DNA of 22,403 nucleotides. Origin: Candidatus Poribacteria bacterium. GTDB taxonomy: Bacteria > Poribacteria > DTPJ01 > WJIO01. The translations under genes and the position numbers were made by a program. Where the stretch lies: NCBI GenBank assembly GCA_014730235.1, contig WJIO01000354.1:1-22403 (forward strand). The letters are read 5' to 3'. Each line of letters starts with the position of its first letter. Position 1 is the stretch's first letter. Below are positions 1 to 7,860 of the stretch, one piece after another. Below the pieces are notes generated by a model. It saw only the letters and a program-made list of their open reading frames with translations. It did no database searches and was not told where the DNA came from.

Positions 1-26
1 CGCGGTGACCGCGTGCCTTTTTTATA
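1..26 (+). terminator. Partial hairpin plus T-run, probable intrinsic terminator of an upstream gene
   Basis: The window opens with CGCGG-TGA-CCGCG followed by TGCC and six T. The left arm is probably cut by the window edge, because the GTGCC after the right arm has no visible partner. The T-run is on the plus strand, so it would end a plus-strand transcript arriving from outside and converging on the NifU-like gene. Only a 5-bp stem can be seen. Confidence 0.4.
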
Positions 27-45
27 TAGGTTTTTTTATGAAAAT

Positions 46-276
46 TTATAATTTAACTGGAACTGCTTCTACTTTTTCTATTTCAGGTATAGCATTTCTA
101 AGCTCTTTTTCCACAAAATTCTTAATAGTCATCTGAGAAAATGGGCAACCTGCGCATGAACCTTTCAACCGAACTTTAACGACATTATCTTCAATATCTA
201 CTAATTCGATATCCCCGCCATCCCTTTTCAGAGCTTTTGCCACGTCTTTCAAAATTTCTTCCACTTGTTCTCTCAT
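46..276 (-). CDS. NifU-like C-terminal domain protein (Nfu-type Fe-S scaffold/carrier)
   Basis: Small stand-alone protein of 76 residues that matches the NifU C-terminal domain over almost its whole length. The fold-defining CxxC is C41-A-G-C44, inside the family stretch KGSCAGCPFS, and would bridge a labile Fe-S cluster between two subunits. Members carry assembled clusters to apo-proteins in the cytoplasm. There is no N-terminal IscU-like or ferredoxin domain. The ATG is well supported: on the minus strand CGGAGG lies 8 bases upstream (complement of 285-290). No other Fe-S assembly gene (iscS, sufBCD) is visible nearby, so it may act as a housekeeping carrier. The family is clear; the exact partner is unknown. 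Confidence 0.9.
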   Translation of the reverse strand: MREQVEEILKDVAKALKRDGGDIELVDIEDNVVKVRLKGSCAGCPFSQMTIKNFVEKELRNAIPEIEKVEAVPVKL

Positions 277-391
277 AATATTATCCTCCGTTATTATATT
301 AATCAGGTTTGTAAAAACCAGAAATCCCCAAATTTAGTATTAGTTAACCTCTTTGTAATAACATGAAAAATACCATTAAAATTCCTGCATC

Positions 392-1702
392 CTAACTTCT
401 TGTAGCGAATTTAGTCGCGAATATACTAACCAGACCACCCAGCATAACATACCCGCAAATTACTTCAATACCAACCACAAGCCGAGCTTTGTTTGTCAGA
501 GGAACTATATCACCATAACCCAGAGTTGTCAAGGTTACTACGCTATAATACATATAGCTTCGAAAGCATAATCGATCTTCACTAAGGTCACCAACGCTGT
601 ATGCGATTTTATCCGGGAAAAATCGCCAGTATATAATACCAAATATAAATGCTATAATAGCAGACCAACCCGCCCAGAGTTCTATGCTTCTACCGCAGTG
701 AGATGATGCTTCCCATAAAATAAACAGCAATTCCCTCCACCATATGCTTTTTCTCCATGACCTTATCCATTGTTCATCATTAATATATCTTTTAAGGTAA
801 GGGTTGGTTGAGCTATCCAGAATTATCCCGGTATCCAGTTGGTAAAAATCTGTAACCGTTCGTCTTGGTAAATTCAACTTATCCCGGGTTATGAAACTAA
901 TAATATTGCATATTACGTCGTTCCAAAAACCTGATATAACTGTATTTTCGTGATAATTAACACCCTCAAAGTTCGCAGGTAACTCAAGAGAAGCTCTACG
1001 GAAGTATAAACCGAGAGTAAAGGTAGTGTCCATGAAGTCGGTAAATCTACTCATGGTTGAGTTGGAAAAATCAGCATTTTTTCTAAAAACCGCGGAAGTA
1101 AAAAACGCCTCTTTGTCAAAAACAGAAAACTTAAAATCGGCATCACCGTGAAATTTTGCCGATATAAAATGGGCGTTATCATAAAATCTAGCACCGGTAA
1201 AATCAGCATATCCATGAAAGGATACAGCACTGAAAGCAGCGTAATTATTAAACACAGCACCAAGGAAATCGGCATCACCCTTAAACCTTGTGGAGTCAAA
1301 ACTGGATTCTCCGGCAAAATTGGTTGAGCTAAACAAGGTATAACCTTCAATATCACAGGAACGAATAACCACATCTGAGTAAATTATAAAGTTTCCTTTT
1401 TCATCCAGATTCAACTCACCGGCAGACATAACTATATCCAGATCACCTTCTATAAGCGCATTTTCAATGTTAATATCTCTTTCGGATACTATTGCAGATA
1501 GAATATCTTCGGCAGAAATTCTGGGGGGTGTTTCATCGGGCATGCCAAACAATACAAGGGGTTCTGGCTTTTGTTCATAGGTGGGAATTTGGCCCTGGCT
1601 TTCCAGTATTTCTTCTAATGTTTCCTGTGCAAGTATACTGGTGCTAAATATTAATAATAAACATATAATAATTAAACATTTTTCAAAAAATGCTATAGGC
1701 AA
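392..1702 (-). CDS. Pentapeptide-repeat protein fused to a two-helix K+ channel pore
   Basis: The protein has 436 residues from a TTG codon. An in-frame stop lies two codons upstream, and no earlier start or clear Shine-Dalgarno is visible. Residues 1-25 look like a signal peptide (hydrophobic core, then SILA before QE). Residues about 120-250 are roughly twelve A(D/N)F-type pentapeptide repeats (DADFLGAVF, YADFTGARF and similar), expected to form a right-handed beta helix. The C-terminus has a hydrophobic helix at about 342-360, a pore loop with the selectivity filter T393-L-G-Y-G-D398, and a last helix at about 405-428, as in Ion_trans_2 channels. This predicts a K+-selective pore with a large helical-solenoid domain. 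The amphipathic WWRELLFILW stretch (321-330) may be a slide helix. It lies 61 bases after the cohesin gene on the same strand and may be co-transcribed. The topology is odd; see findings. Confidence 0.82.
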   Translation of the reverse strand: MPIAFFEKCLIIICLLLIFSTSILAQETLEEILESQGQIPTYEQKPEPLVLFGMPDETPPRISAEDILSAIVSERDINIENALIEGDLDIVMSAGELNLDEKGNFIIYSDVVIRSCDIEGYTLFSSTNFAGESSFDSTRFKGDADFLGAVFNNYAAFSAVSFHGYADFTGARFYDNAHFISAKFHGDADFKFSVFDKEAFFTSAVFRKNADFSNSTMSRFTDFMDTTFTLGLYFRRASLELPANFEGVNYHENTVISGFWNDVICNIISFITRDKLNLPRRTVTDFYQLDTGIILDSSTNPYLKRYINDEQWIRSWRKSIWWRELLFILWEASSHCGRSIELWAGWSAIIAFIFGIIYWRFFPDKIAYSVGDLSEDRLCFRSYMYYSVVTLTTLGYGDIVPLTNKARLVVGIEVICGYVMLGGLVSIFATKFATRS

Positions 1703-1763
1703 TTTCTAAAAAGTTTCTGTATTTTTCCGGGGAAATAAAGTCACAAATAAACTTTTTGGGTAA

Positions 1764-2933
1764 CTATTTAAAGGACTTAATTTTCCCCCATGAAATCATG
1801 GTGTTTCTCTTTGGATTGATATTGGTAGTTCCTACTATACTGACCCGATAATCAACCACTCCTTCAGCATCAAAGAATGTCGTTTCTGTGGATTCATTCG
1901 TACCTGTCACAGGTACGAATGAATCATCTATGTAAATTGATTTTAATATATATTCGCCATCAGTAATCTGTATGTTATCCACATATAACCTGAATATACC
2001 ATCCAGATTATCCTGACTGGCTGTGGCAATGGTTATGCCTTTTAAAACTTTACCAGCAAGGGCATCCAGTGAAATTTTACGATGATACCAATTATCCCTG
2101 GCATAATTACTGAGATCAGATTCTGGACTGGTGCTGATACCATTTTGATCAACTGACTCTGACAGGTTGAGATTGCTTCCATCGCTGGTATGCAGTTCAA
2201 CTGAACCCTGAAAGGACGGATTTCCGGAGAACATTATCATCTGATACTCCAGAAACTGACCTGTTTTAATTTCCATCTCGCCGATCCAGACGTCAACATA
2301 TACACTACCCGGAGTATTCTGATAATCAGCTTGAAGCACCAGCATTGGGCTTCCATCAGAATATTCTTTTATCACTGAAGGTAAATCAGGCGAATATAGA
2401 ATCTCACCATTTTGAATATTAAAAGGTATGAGTTGAGCATCATCAGAGTTTGCAAGAATAACATCTTGTAATTTCACAGAACAATTTTCAGTATCCTTGA
2501 GTTTGAACTGAAGATCAATAATGCTTCCTGTTCCAGACACTCCGGAATTACTGCCTAATCTGGTATTGAGAATATTTATAATACCGGTTTGTTTAATGCT
2601 GTTAATAATGTTGAAGTTTGTTTCACCAAATTTTACCGCATCGGAATCATCATCCCCTGATCTAATCATGGGAAATGTTTCAGTTCCATCATCCTTCAGG
2701 AAATCACCTTCCCGGATTCCTGCAAAATCCAGAACCTCAGGATCAAAAACCAGGGTAAACTGGTAGGCAAATAAATCTTCAACATCATCAATACTAACTC
2801 CAACAACCAGCCTATCACCAACAGATTTTATTTCCTGCTGAGAAGGATCAATGAAAACATTTGCGGAGTATGAGGGAAAAACCCGGATTGTAATAATAAA
2901 GAGCAATACCGAGAAGCAAAACCTCTGCTTCAT
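1764..2933 (-). CDS. Secreted cohesin-domain protein with a carbohydrate-binding-like C-terminus
   Basis: The start is placed at the second ATG (MKQRFCF), because GGGAG sits 7-8 bases before it. The upstream ATG at 2946-2948 has no Shine-Dalgarno and nearly touches the previous stop. The product has 389 residues. A signal peptide covers about 1-24 (numbered from this start). A cohesin-like beta sandwich follows at about 25-180, with the family pattern FAYQFTLVFDPEVLDF and later SGTGSIIDLQFKLKD. The second half (about 195-370) is all-beta. Its WYHRKISLDALAGK and RLYVDNIQITDG stretches resemble galactose-binding jelly rolls attached to glycosidases, but I cannot name the family. It follows the 951-residue cohesin/dockerin gene by about 20 bases and is probably in the same operon. 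No catalytic domain is seen, so a structural or binding role is inferred. A perfect 35-bp palindrome lies in its 3' part. Confidence 0.8.
   Translation of the reverse strand: MKQRFCFSVLLFIITIRVFPSYSANVFIDPSQQEIKSVGDRLVVGVSIDDVEDLFAYQFTLVFDPEVLDFAGIREGDFLKDDGTETFPMIRSGDDDSDAVKFGETNFNIINSIKQTGIINILNTRLGSNSGVSGTGSIIDLQFKLKDTENCSVKLQDVILANSDDAQLIPFNIQNGEILYSPDLPSVIKEYSDGSPMLVLQADYQNTPGSVYVDVWIGEMEIKTGQFLEYQMIMFSGNPSFQGSVELHTSDGSNLNLSESVDQNGISTSPESDLSNYARDNWYHRKISLDALAGKVLKGITIATASQDNLDGIFRLYVDNIQITDGEYILKSIYIDDSFVPVTGTNESTETTFFDAEGVVDYRVSIVGTTNINPKRNTMISWGKIKSFK
1891..1925. repeat. Perfect 35-bp palindrome inside the cohesin gene
   Basis: The 17-base arm GATTCATTCGTACCTGT (1891-1907) is followed by a single C and then its exact reverse complement (1909-1925). 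It is read in frame as part of the cohesin protein, spanning the residues DSFVPVTGTNES. It would form a very stable hairpin in DNA or mRNA. Confidence 0.9.
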
Positions 2934-2952
2934 TATATATTCTCCCATTTAT

Positions 2953-5808
2953 TTACTGGACTATTGTCATTTTCCTTACAGAACTATATTTATCTGTCTT
3001 TATGTTATAGAAATATATACCACTGGAGACCTTTTCTCCGCTATCATTCAAACCATCCCAATAAGCTGCCCGATCTCTGCTTGTGTACGTTCCAGCGGCT
3101 TTGCTCCCCAGATCCAGTTCCCGAACCAGTATTCCCAGCGCGTTGTATATGCTAATTTTAACCTCGCTCTGTTCTCTAAGCTGGAATGGTATCCATGTTT
3201 CCGGGTTAAATGGATTGGGATAATTCTGGAACAAAATGGTCTTTTCTGGTGCTAAAGCCCACGATTCAAAACTTCCATTTACTGCAACAGCGTTCATAGG
3301 AATTCCATCAAGAGAATACAAACCTATATCCCTGATGGATATTTCTGAACTGCTGTCATCCAGTATTTCAAATTCCAGATTAATTATATTTCCCGATTTC
3401 ATCATTTCAGCGCCTGCGAAAGATATTCTGATAATTCCGGAATCGTTTATTCTGGATGCCATCAGAAGTCTGTCAGATACCGAATTAACTTCAACAGCCT
3501 GAAGCACATTGGGATCATAAACAATAGACAGATCACCACCGCCAAGGACGGATTTCCTGTCAATATTCAACGGAACGCTGATCCTTGATCCAGCTAAACC
3601 ATATGCTTCCTCAAGTTTAATATTTACAATACCTGCCGCTTGTCTTTTTATATCTGGAGCGGCGAGACCGGCTGCTATCCTTAAAACTAATATAGCATCG
3701 TTAGATCTTATGTTGCCGTCCTGATTGACATCCGCTGCCAGTCTCTGGGAATCAGTAGGAGTCATTAGTCCGGCAGCTATTCGCAGTATTAAAATAGCAT
3801 CATTGGAACGGACTGTACCATCACCATTGACATCGCCTAATAATACTGTAGATTCAACGGTAAAGGTTACTTCATCGCTGTCATTCAAGCCATCTGGATC
3901 TGTGGCGGTAAACGTGATAGTTTCACTGCCTGTCCAGCTTGCATCTGTGGTTATTGCAGCAATATTATCGGTAATTTCGATATTAACGTCAACGTTTCCT
4001 GTGAATGACCATGTTATTTCTGCATCCTCATTATCCACATCGGTTACATAATCATTCAAAGCTATATCCGCAAATGTTTCTCCCTGCTGTATGGTTTGAT
4101 CAGGTATATCCGAAACTACAGGAGCGTCGTTTACATTGGTAACGGTAAATGTTACATCATCACTGTCACTGAGACCTGATGGATCTGTTGCTGTGAAGGT
4201 AACTGTTTCGCTGCCTGTCCAATCTTCCTCAGGTATATTAACATTAACTACATTATCGGTTATTTCTACAATGAGGTCGGTATTTCCGGTATAAGACCAT
4301 GTAATTTCATCTGTTTCATTATCCACATCAGTAACGTAATTATCCAGGAATATACCAGTGAATATTCCACCTTCTTCAGTGGTCTGATCAGGTATATCTG
4401 AAACTACAGGAGCATCATTAACATCGGTTACGGTAAAGGTAACATCATCACTATGGCTTAGGTTATCTGGGTCTGTTGCTGTGAAGGTTATAGTCTCACT
4501 GCCGGTCCAGTTTTCATCTGTAACAGTGATAGAAGCTACATTTTCAGTAATTTCCAGGCTGAGATTGGTGTTTCCTTCGTATGACCATATGATTTCCGTT
4601 AAATCGTTATCCACATCAGTCACATAATCGTTAAGTGGTATATCGGTAAAGTTTTCCCCTTCTTGTATTGTCTGGTCTGGTATATCCGAAACTACAGGAG
4701 CATCATTAACGCCTGTAACAGTGAAGGTTATATCTTCACTGTCGCTTAGGTTACCCGGATCAGTAGCTGTTATGGTTATAGTTTCACTTCCATTCCAATC
4801 CACATCAGGCCCGGTAACAGTCATCACGCGGTCTGGACTGATTTCAACAACCAGATCAACATTACCGCTAAATGTCCACTCTATCTCTTCATTATCGTTG
4901 TCAATATCATTTACGATGTCATCCAGTGGGATAGAAAATGTAAATACAGAATCAGATTCTTCCACAGTAACATCATCTACAGCGGAGATTACCGGTGCGT
5001 CATTGACCGGGTTGACTGTAAATACCACCTCGTCACTGTCTGTTTGGTTATTTGGATCTGTTGCTGTAAATGTTATGGTTTCACTGCCGTTCCAATCTTC
5101 ATCAGGGGTTGTAACAGTAGCAGTCCTGTTATTGATAGCAATATTAAGATCGGTGCTTCCGCTATATGTCCAAGTTATTTCAGCATCTGTGTTGTCATCA
5201 TCAGTGACAAAATCATCCAGGGATATATTGGTGAAATTTTCACCTTCCTGTATAGTTTGATCGGGGATATCCGAAACTACTGGTTTTGATAATCCAACAT
5301 TTATAGTAGCGTTCTGAATTGTAAAATCCAAATTAACAAGCTCTTCATTAACGAATTTAACCTCAACTGCCCCCAGATCATTGACACTTATTTGACTTTC
5401 ACCAACATCCAGAGCTTTAAAGGTTATAGTACCAACAGTTCCATCGCCGTTTACAGAATTTGCTCCTAATGCTGTACATGCGATATTCCCTACCTGACCG
5501 GCAACAGTCAAATTCAGGGGTACACAGGTTTTATTTTCAGCAGGTAGAAGTGTTCCCTCTTCAACGGAAACAACTTCCAGAATTTCAGGATCATAAAATA
5601 CATTTACCTGATAACCCATTAAATTACTTACATCGTATACATTTATGTCTACAGTAAAAATTTCGTCTTTAATAACGTCAGTTTTCTCCGGTTCTACTTT
5701 AACTTCGATTATAGCTACTGCATCCAATGTTATGGTTACAAATATTAAAGCTATGAAAAGTATTAAAAATCGGTGTTTTTTATATAAATCATTCATATTC
5801 TTCCCCAT
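2953..5808 (-). CDS. Large secreted cohesin/dockerin protein with five cadherin-like repeats and a C-terminal sorting-type domain
   Basis: 951 residues, apparently complete. Order: signal peptide about 1-32; cohesin-like domain 35-172 (MGYQVNVFYDPEILEVV); five tandem repeats of about 96 residues from 176 to 653, each opening with a VVSDIPDQTIQEGE-like stretch and closing with GSETITFTATD and VNDAP; type I dockerin 656-716; second cohesin-like domain 727-847; and a FlgD/type-A sorting-like module 855-951 with NYPNPFNPETWIPFQL and a YWDG/GIYFY tail. Both dockerin calcium loops are intact (DVNGDGTVRSND and DVNQDGNIRSND). The sorting-like tail suggests export and surface attachment, possibly by a type IX-like route; no such machinery is in the window. 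Cohesin and dockerin in one chain imply homotypic or partner assembly. An ATG four codons in (5794-5796) follows GGGGAAG and is an alternative start. A consensus promoter lies 79 bases upstream. Confidence 0.9.
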   Translation of the reverse strand: MGKNMNDLYKKHRFLILFIALIFVTITLDAVAIIEVKVEPEKTDVIKDEIFTVDINVYDVSNLMGYQVNVFYDPEILEVVSVEEGTLLPAENKTCVPLNLTVAGQVGNIACTALGANSVNGDGTVGTITFKALDVGESQISVNDLGAVEVKFVNEELVNLDFTIQNATINVGLSKPVVSDIPDQTIQEGENFTNISLDDFVTDDDNTDAEITWTYSGSTDLNIAINNRTATVTTPDEDWNGSETITFTATDPNNQTDSDEVVFTVNPVNDAPVISAVDDVTVEESDSVFTFSIPLDDIVNDIDNDNEEIEWTFSGNVDLVVEISPDRVMTVTGPDVDWNGSETITITATDPGNLSDSEDITFTVTGVNDAPVVSDIPDQTIQEGENFTDIPLNDYVTDVDNDLTEIIWSYEGNTNLSLEITENVASITVTDENWTGSETITFTATDPDNLSHSDDVTFTVTDVNDAPVVSDIPDQTTEEGGIFTGIFLDNYVTDVDNETDEITWSYTGNTDLIVEITDNVVNVNIPEEDWTGSETVTFTATDPSGLSDSDDVTFTVTNVNDAPVVSDIPDQTIQQGETFADIALNDYVTDVDNEDAEITWSFTGNVDVNIEITDNIAAITTDASWTGSETITFTATDPDGLNDSDEVTFTVESTVLLGDVNGDGTVRSNDAILILRIAAGLMTPTDSQRLAADVNQDGNIRSNDAILVLRIAAGLAAPDIKRQAAGIVNIKLEEAYGLAGSRISVPLNIDRKSVLGGGDLSIVYDPNVLQAVEVNSVSDRLLMASRINDSGIIRISFAGAEMMKSGNIINLEFEILDDSSSEISIRDIGLYSLDGIPMNAVAVNGSFESWALAPEKTILFQNYPNPFNPETWIPFQLREQSEVKISIYNALGILVRELDLGSKAAGTYTSRDRAAYWDGLNDSGEKVSSGIYFYNIKTDKYSSVRKMTIVQ
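3661..3843 (-). other. Dockerin type I module (two calcium loops)
   Basis: Residues 656-716 of the 951-residue protein. The two loops have D-x-N-x-D-G-x-(V/I)-x-x-x-D geometry (D659, N661, D663, D670 and D693, N695, D697, D704). Each is followed by an AILxLRIAAGL helix, giving the classic duplicated F-hand. Positions 10-11 of both loops read RSND, so the two halves are nearly symmetrical, as in dockerins that can bind cohesin in two orientations. The binding partner is not known. Confidence 0.85.
3850..5283 (-). repeat. Five tandem ~290-bp coding repeats (cadherin-like/tandem-95)
   Basis: Units of about 96 codons start near residues 176, 273, 370, 466 and 562 of the large protein. They are similar at the DNA level too: near-identical blocks encoding GSETITFTATD recur once per unit. 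Such arrays expand and contract by recombination, so copy number is likely to vary between strains. Confidence 0.85.
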
Positions 5809-5886
5809 TCCCTTCTAAATTACAGATAAATTTAGTATGAAGTGATATTTAATTATAAACTGTTGCCTATATTTTCAAGTATAATC

Positions 5887-5915
5887 AATATATCACACAA
5901 AGTTATAAAAGTCAA
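5887..5915 (-). promoter_or_regulatory. Sigma70-type promoter for the cohesin/dockerin operon
   Basis: Read on the minus strand: TTGACT, 17 bases, TATATT, which is 5/6 matches in each box. Transcription should start near 5880, giving a leader of about 70 bases before the ATG at 5808. It would drive the cohesin genes and possibly the channel gene. Confidence 0.7.
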
Positions 5916-6055
5916 AGGAAACCTATCCAGTAAAAAGTTGTCCTAACCTAATGATTTTAAGCCTTTGCCAAACAATGCAATCTTTATTATTTCGTAATCG
6001 TTAAAAGATGAAACATATGTGGTTCTTACGGATTTAGTGTGGTAAATATAAGTGA

Positions 6056-7813
6056 CTATTTTACACTGTCATTCCTGCTTTTGCAGGAATGAAAGTTAAG
6101 TGATATGGATTTTTTAGCAATTACTATTTCGTAAAGTTTCCATAGGGCTTTTGAATTCTTATCATTTGATGTATATACCTCAATTTCATTAAGTAAAATC
6201 CACCGATAATTATTCCATATTTGTTTTTTTTCTGCAACAGCTACGCTTTCAGGTATGAAATATATTACCTGTCGTCCATTTTCCAGGAATTTGTCTATCA
6301 AATCCTGCTTTTTTTCTTGAAGATTCTCATCAGTTAGCTTTGAATAGAATTCCCGAAATCTTTTATTCCTTACAGGTTGACGTTTTGGCTGAACCCCTTC
6401 TTTAAACGCAGAATTACCATATGCAGATGTAAATATATTCAAATCATAAAAACGGAAATTTTCTACCGTACCAATATAACAAAATACAGGACGCTGGGAG
6501 AAAATTACGGCGTCGTCTTCCAGTTGATCTGCCATTATTTCTGCCGAATACGCAAGACTCTGTGACGGTAAATCAGCCAGAGTACCTTTTAGCCGACCCT
6601 TCATAAAATCCTTCTGAACAAAAAAAATCATGGAAACTATAATAATAAACGTAAAAATCTTCCGGATGTTTGAATTTTTTACAGTATCTAGCAAAGCACA
6701 TGCTGCACCGATGAAACATGGGAAAGTTACTATAAGAAATCGATAATAGGCCATGTTTCCAAAAGCCCAGTAATAGGATGTATAAAGAAGGTATACAGGT
6801 AATACCCAGAGAATCTGCATTATCGAATCACCCATAGAACCCGAAAGCAGTATGCCAGCTATGCCCAATGGAAATAACAGGAATAGTCCCTCTGTATTAA
6901 GTCCAGACGCTAACATACGGGCATTTTTTGATATACTTGCCAGCTTAAATGCTCCCTGCTCCTGGCTAAGACCATAACCTGTCACAAAAGGAGATTCAAA
7001 GACCGCATAATTATAAACCATAAGTATAAAGGGAAATACGCAGTATGCACCAAAAAGAACAAGTACAGGCTTTAAGATTTCATTATATGGTTTTCCATTA
7101 TTATAATGCCGCCATAATTTAATTAATATAGCCGCGATTAACACACTCACCATTAAAACCGAGGTATGCCTTATGGTCATGCTTGCACCCAAAATTAATC
7201 CACCAAACAAACCGGACATGGTGTTATTATCCCTTAACCATCGCCATATAAAAGACATACCCCAGACAACGAAACAGGTATTGGAAGCATGAGTGAGTAA
7301 ATAGCCTGAGTATACCAGAAACATGGTGTTGGCGGCTATTAAAAGCACCCCGGCAGTAGCAGCTATTCTGGACATCCACAATCTGAAAAGAAAATAGCAC
7401 CCGATAAGTCCCAAAAAACCCATAATCGGGCTTACGATAAACATCGCCCTGTCTCCACCAATATTATAGGCTATGGACATCAAGGCGGGATAACCAGGGG
7501 CGAATTTTGGCGCAATTTCACCTCTGCTGTTTTCAACCCATACATGGCTTTGATACATAAAGGGATCGTTGTCTTTAATAGCAAGGGGTTTGAATTTTGC
7601 CATACGTTTGGCCAGGATCAGGTAACCGTCGGGATCTACCTCCTGATAAGCGGGGGTAAAGTAGTTAATTTGAATCCATATATAAGGTGATGTAGCCAGA
7701 AGCAAAAAGAGTAATGTAAATATTCTACCATATTTACTTACAAACCTTATACAAATTTCATAAAGTTTCTTCAGCATATTACAAAAAGACAAAAAAACCT
7801 CAGTGTTTCGCAT
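6056..7813 (-). CDS. Polytopic membrane protein, GT-C/PMT-like glycosyltransferase
   Basis: About 585 residues with roughly ten hydrophobic helices and a C-terminal soluble part. It begins with a helix at about 30-48, then a loop carrying the acidic motif EVDPDGYLILAKRMA (D60, D62). This matches the catalytic Asp-containing first loop of lipid-phosphate-sugar-dependent GT-C enzymes. APKFAPGYPALMS (about 101-113) fits the PxGYP motif of the PMT_2/ArnT-like group. It probably transfers a sugar from a polyprenyl-phosphate donor on the outer face of the inner membrane; the acceptor is unknown. Two oddities. The first ATG (7811-7813) lies in the loop of an intrinsic terminator, so translation may start at M13 (7775-7777); neither has a clear Shine-Dalgarno. 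The last dozen residues, SCKSRNDSVK, are encoded by a dispersed palindromic repeat. Confidence 0.7.
   Translation of the reverse strand: MRNTEVFLSFCNMLKKLYEICIRFVSKYGRIFTLLFLLLATSPYIWIQINYFTPAYQEVDPDGYLILAKRMAKFKPLAIKDNDPFMYQSHVWVENSRGEIAPKFAPGYPALMSIAYNIGGDRAMFIVSPIMGFLGLIGCYFLFRLWMSRIAATAGVLLIAANTMFLVYSGYLLTHASNTCFVVWGMSFIWRWLRDNNTMSGLFGGLILGASMTIRHTSVLMVSVLIAAILIKLWRHYNNGKPYNEILKPVLVLFGAYCVFPFILMVYNYAVFESPFVTGYGLSQEQGAFKLASISKNARMLASGLNTEGLFLLFPLGIAGILLSGSMGDSIMQILWVLPVYLLYTSYYWAFGNMAYYRFLIVTFPCFIGAACALLDTVKNSNIRKIFTFIIIVSMIFFVQKDFMKGRLKGTLADLPSQSLAYSAEIMADQLEDDAVIFSQRPVFCYIGTVENFRFYDLNIFTSAYGNSAFKEGVQPKRQPVRNKRFREFYSKLTDENLQEKKQDLIDKFLENGRQVIYFIPESVAVAEKKQIWNNYRWILLNEIEVYTSNDKNSKALWKLYEIVIAKKSISLNFHSCKSRNDSVK
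6068..6092. repeat. Palindromic repeat unit overlapping the 3' end of the glycosyltransferase gene
   Basis: CATTCCTGC, TTTT, GCAGGAATG gives a perfect 9-bp stem at 6070-6091. The same arms recur at 8911-8980, 18008-18030, 19136-19158 and 20211-20257. Here the repeat is translated as the C-terminal tail and precedes the TAG stop at 6056-6058. Confidence 0.85.
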
Positions 7814-7827
7814 GAAACAGACTGAGG
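7791..7827 (-). terminator. Strong intrinsic terminator after the cyclophilin gene
   Basis: On the minus strand: CCTCAGT, CT bulge, GTTTC, ATGC loop, GAAAC, ACTGAGG, then TTTTTTT, and five more T after a short gap. The 12-bp stem spans 7798-7827 and the U-tract is the complement of 7791-7797. It lies 34 bases beyond the cyclophilin stop. Its loop contains the first ATG of the glycosyltransferase frame. Confidence 0.88.
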
Positions 7828-7860
7828 CATTATTAAAAGTGCTAAATTCTATAAAGGTAT

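Noticed and set aside
1708-1757. Inverted repeat AAAAAGTTT/AAACTTTTT between the cohesin and channel genes
   Set aside because: Nine AT-rich pairs around a loop of over 30 bases in AT-rich DNA. This is weak and expected by chance, and it is not convincing as a terminator.
4721-5260. 179-residue plus-strand frame opposite the cadherin-like repeats
   Set aside because: It is the antisense shadow of tandem coding repeats. Its own repetitiveness mirrors them, and it has no ribosome site.
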